6,078 nucleotides of DNA, from NCBI GenBank assembly GCA_023411035.1, contig JAEYPE010000192.1, positions 1-6,078 on the forward strand. The letters run 5' to 3'. The notes beneath the pieces were generated by a model. That model saw nothing but the letters and a program-made list of their open reading frames with translations, was not told where the DNA came from and made no database searches. Position 1 is the first letter of the stretch. Each line of letters starts with the position of its first letter. Position numbers and translations under genes: made by a program. This document shows, one piece after another, positions 4,954 to 6,078 of the stretch. The stretch comes from Pseudomonadota bacterium. Lineage in GTDB: Bacteria > Pseudomonadota > Alphaproteobacteria > Azospirillales > Azospirillaceae.

Positions 4954-6078
4954 ATGGACGGGCTTGAAGGGTACATAGCGGCGCTGCGGGACCGCTGCGC
5001 CGTGCTGCCGGACCGGCGGACGGGCCGCAACGGGCGCTACACGATGGCGGACATCGGGTTGGCGGCCTTTTCCGTGTTCTTCATGCAGAGCCCTTCGTTC
5101 CTGGCGCACCAGCGGTCCTTGGCCGAAGGTCCGGGGCGGGGACGGTCAAACGCCCACACGCTGTCCGGGATGACCGCCATCCCCAGCGACAACCACCTCC
5201 GGGCGATGCTGGACGGGGTGCCCCCCCGACCACATCGATCCCGTCTTCGCCACCATCCTGCGCGACCTCGACGCGCGCGGCGGGCTGGAAGCGATGCGCT
5301 GTCTGGAGGGGCGGGTGCTGACCGCGCTGGACGGCTCCGAGCACTTCTGCTCGCGCAAGCTCTCCTGCCCGCACTGTTCGACGCGCAAACGCGCGGACGG
5401 CGCGGTGGAGTATTTCCACGGCTTCGTCGGCGCCACGCTGGTGGCGCCCGGCCACAAAACGGTACTGCCGCTGCCGCCGGAGTTCGTGCGCCCGCAGGAC
5501 GGGGCGGCCAAGCAGGATTGCGACACCGCCGCGGCCAAGCGTTGGCTGGCGCGGTTGCGGCCGGCGTATGCGTGGCTGAAGCCGGTCTACCTGGGTGCCG
5601 ACCTGTACGCCCGCCAGCCGCTGTGTCAGGCCCTCCAGGCCGTCGGCGGGCATTTCCTGCTGGTGTGCAAGCCGTCCAGCCACAAGACGCTGGCCGAGGA
5701 CCTGACCGGCGTCGAGTTGGACAGCCTGACCGAGACCAAGGGGCGCGGGGCCGAGAAGCGGGTCTACCGGTACCGCTGGATGAGCGGGGTGCCGCTGCGC
5801 GACGGCGACGACGCGCTGACGGTCAATTGGCTGGAGGTCGAGATCAGCAAGCCGGGTGCGACCAAGCCGACCTGCCGCTCCAGCTTCGTCACCGATCTGC
5901 CGGTCAGCCGCGCCAGCGTGGCCGACTTGGCCGCCTGTGGCCGAGCACGGTGGAAGATCGAGAACGAGACCTTCAACGTTCTGAAGACCGGCGGTTACCA
6001 TCGGGAGCACAACTTCGGCCATGGCAAGGATACGCTGGCCGGCGTGCTGGTCGAGGAGTATCCGGAATTTCGTGCTCG
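4954..6078 (+). pseudogene. DDE transposase, frameshifted and cut by the window edge
   Basis: The protein starts at the ATG at 4954 (an in-frame TGA at 4939 limits upstream starts; no good ribosome binding site). The first 91 codons run to 5226 and carry the N-terminal region with the segments GRNGRYTMADIGLAAF and SFLAHQRSL. The frame then has to skip one C of the seven at 5221-5227, and from 5228 the family sequence continues without a stop to the edge. In the joined protein the first catalytic Asp is probably Asp126 in DGSEHF, followed by a Cys cluster at 132, 138 and 141. The second acidic motif reads LGADLY (213-218), where GDDLY is expected. The third is the RWKIENE segment (332-338), with Glu336 or Glu338 as the catalytic candidate. 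The sequence after GHGKDTLAGVLV (355-366) does not look like the helix I would expect. Frameshift, altered motif and odd end together suggest a dead copy, although a single sequencing error could explain the frameshift alone. Confidence 0.8.

Larger units (their letters stand above)
4860..6078 (+). mobile_element. Insertion sequence, left part (runs off the right edge)
   Basis: A transposase reading frame follows a short AT-rich, dyad-containing leader. The left boundary is an estimate: no terminal inverted repeat or target duplication can be recognised because the right end is outside the window. The element is oriented away from arcD, so its left end faces the arc promoter region. The protein belongs to a widespread IS4-like DDE group common in high-GC proteobacteria; I do not assign a formal IS family name. 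Confidence 0.7.

Noticed and set aside
5081..6022. A 313-codon open frame on the minus strand opposite the transposase
   Set aside because: It is antisense to a clear transposase reading, with composition typical of a GC-rich shadow frame and no known motif.

Overview
The window carries an arginine deiminase (ADI) operon on the minus strand and the 5' part of a broken insertion-sequence transposase on the plus strand. The arc genes are GC-rich: a 60-base sample at 1681-1740 is 41/60 G+C. The proteins resemble proteobacterial forms and the gene order arcD-arcA-arcB-arcC is the one known from Pseudomonas aeruginosa. An Azospirillum-like or other high-GC proteobacterium is plausible, but this is an inference from composition and remembered protein families, and taxonomy cannot be fixed from this window.

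Layout in the direction of arc transcription (right to left): arcD, the arginine/ornithine antiporter (4422-2932); an 86-bp gap with a possible hairpin; arcA, arginine deiminase (2845-1616); a 33-bp gap with a strong ribosome binding site; arcB, catabolic ornithine carbamoyltransferase (1582-578); a 4-bp gap; and arcC, carbamate kinase (573 to the left edge, 191 codons visible). Together they import arginine in exchange for ornithine, deiminate it to citrulline and ammonia, cleave citrulline with phosphate to ornithine and carbamoyl phosphate, and make one ATP from carbamoyl phosphate. All active-site motifs I can check in the visible parts are intact.

Region 4423-4953 (531 bp) separates arcD from the divergent transposase and holds no gene I can support. 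It contains a cluster of 11-bp direct repeats just upstream of arcD, several perfect dyads, and an AT-rich tract next to the transposase (18/60 G+C at 4801-4860). I found no convincing promoter or standard FNR/ANR box for the arc operon.

Region 4954-6078 encodes a DDE-type transposase with an apparent one-base frameshift in a run of seven C's at 5221-5227. It also has an Ala where I would expect an Asp in the second catalytic motif, and an unexpected C-terminal sequence at the very end of the window. It is most likely a decayed IS copy. The wrong frame stays open to the window edge, so an automatic caller could easily annotate a spurious protein. I see no clearly undescribed system; the items most worth a second look are the repeat array upstream of arcD and the state of the transposase.
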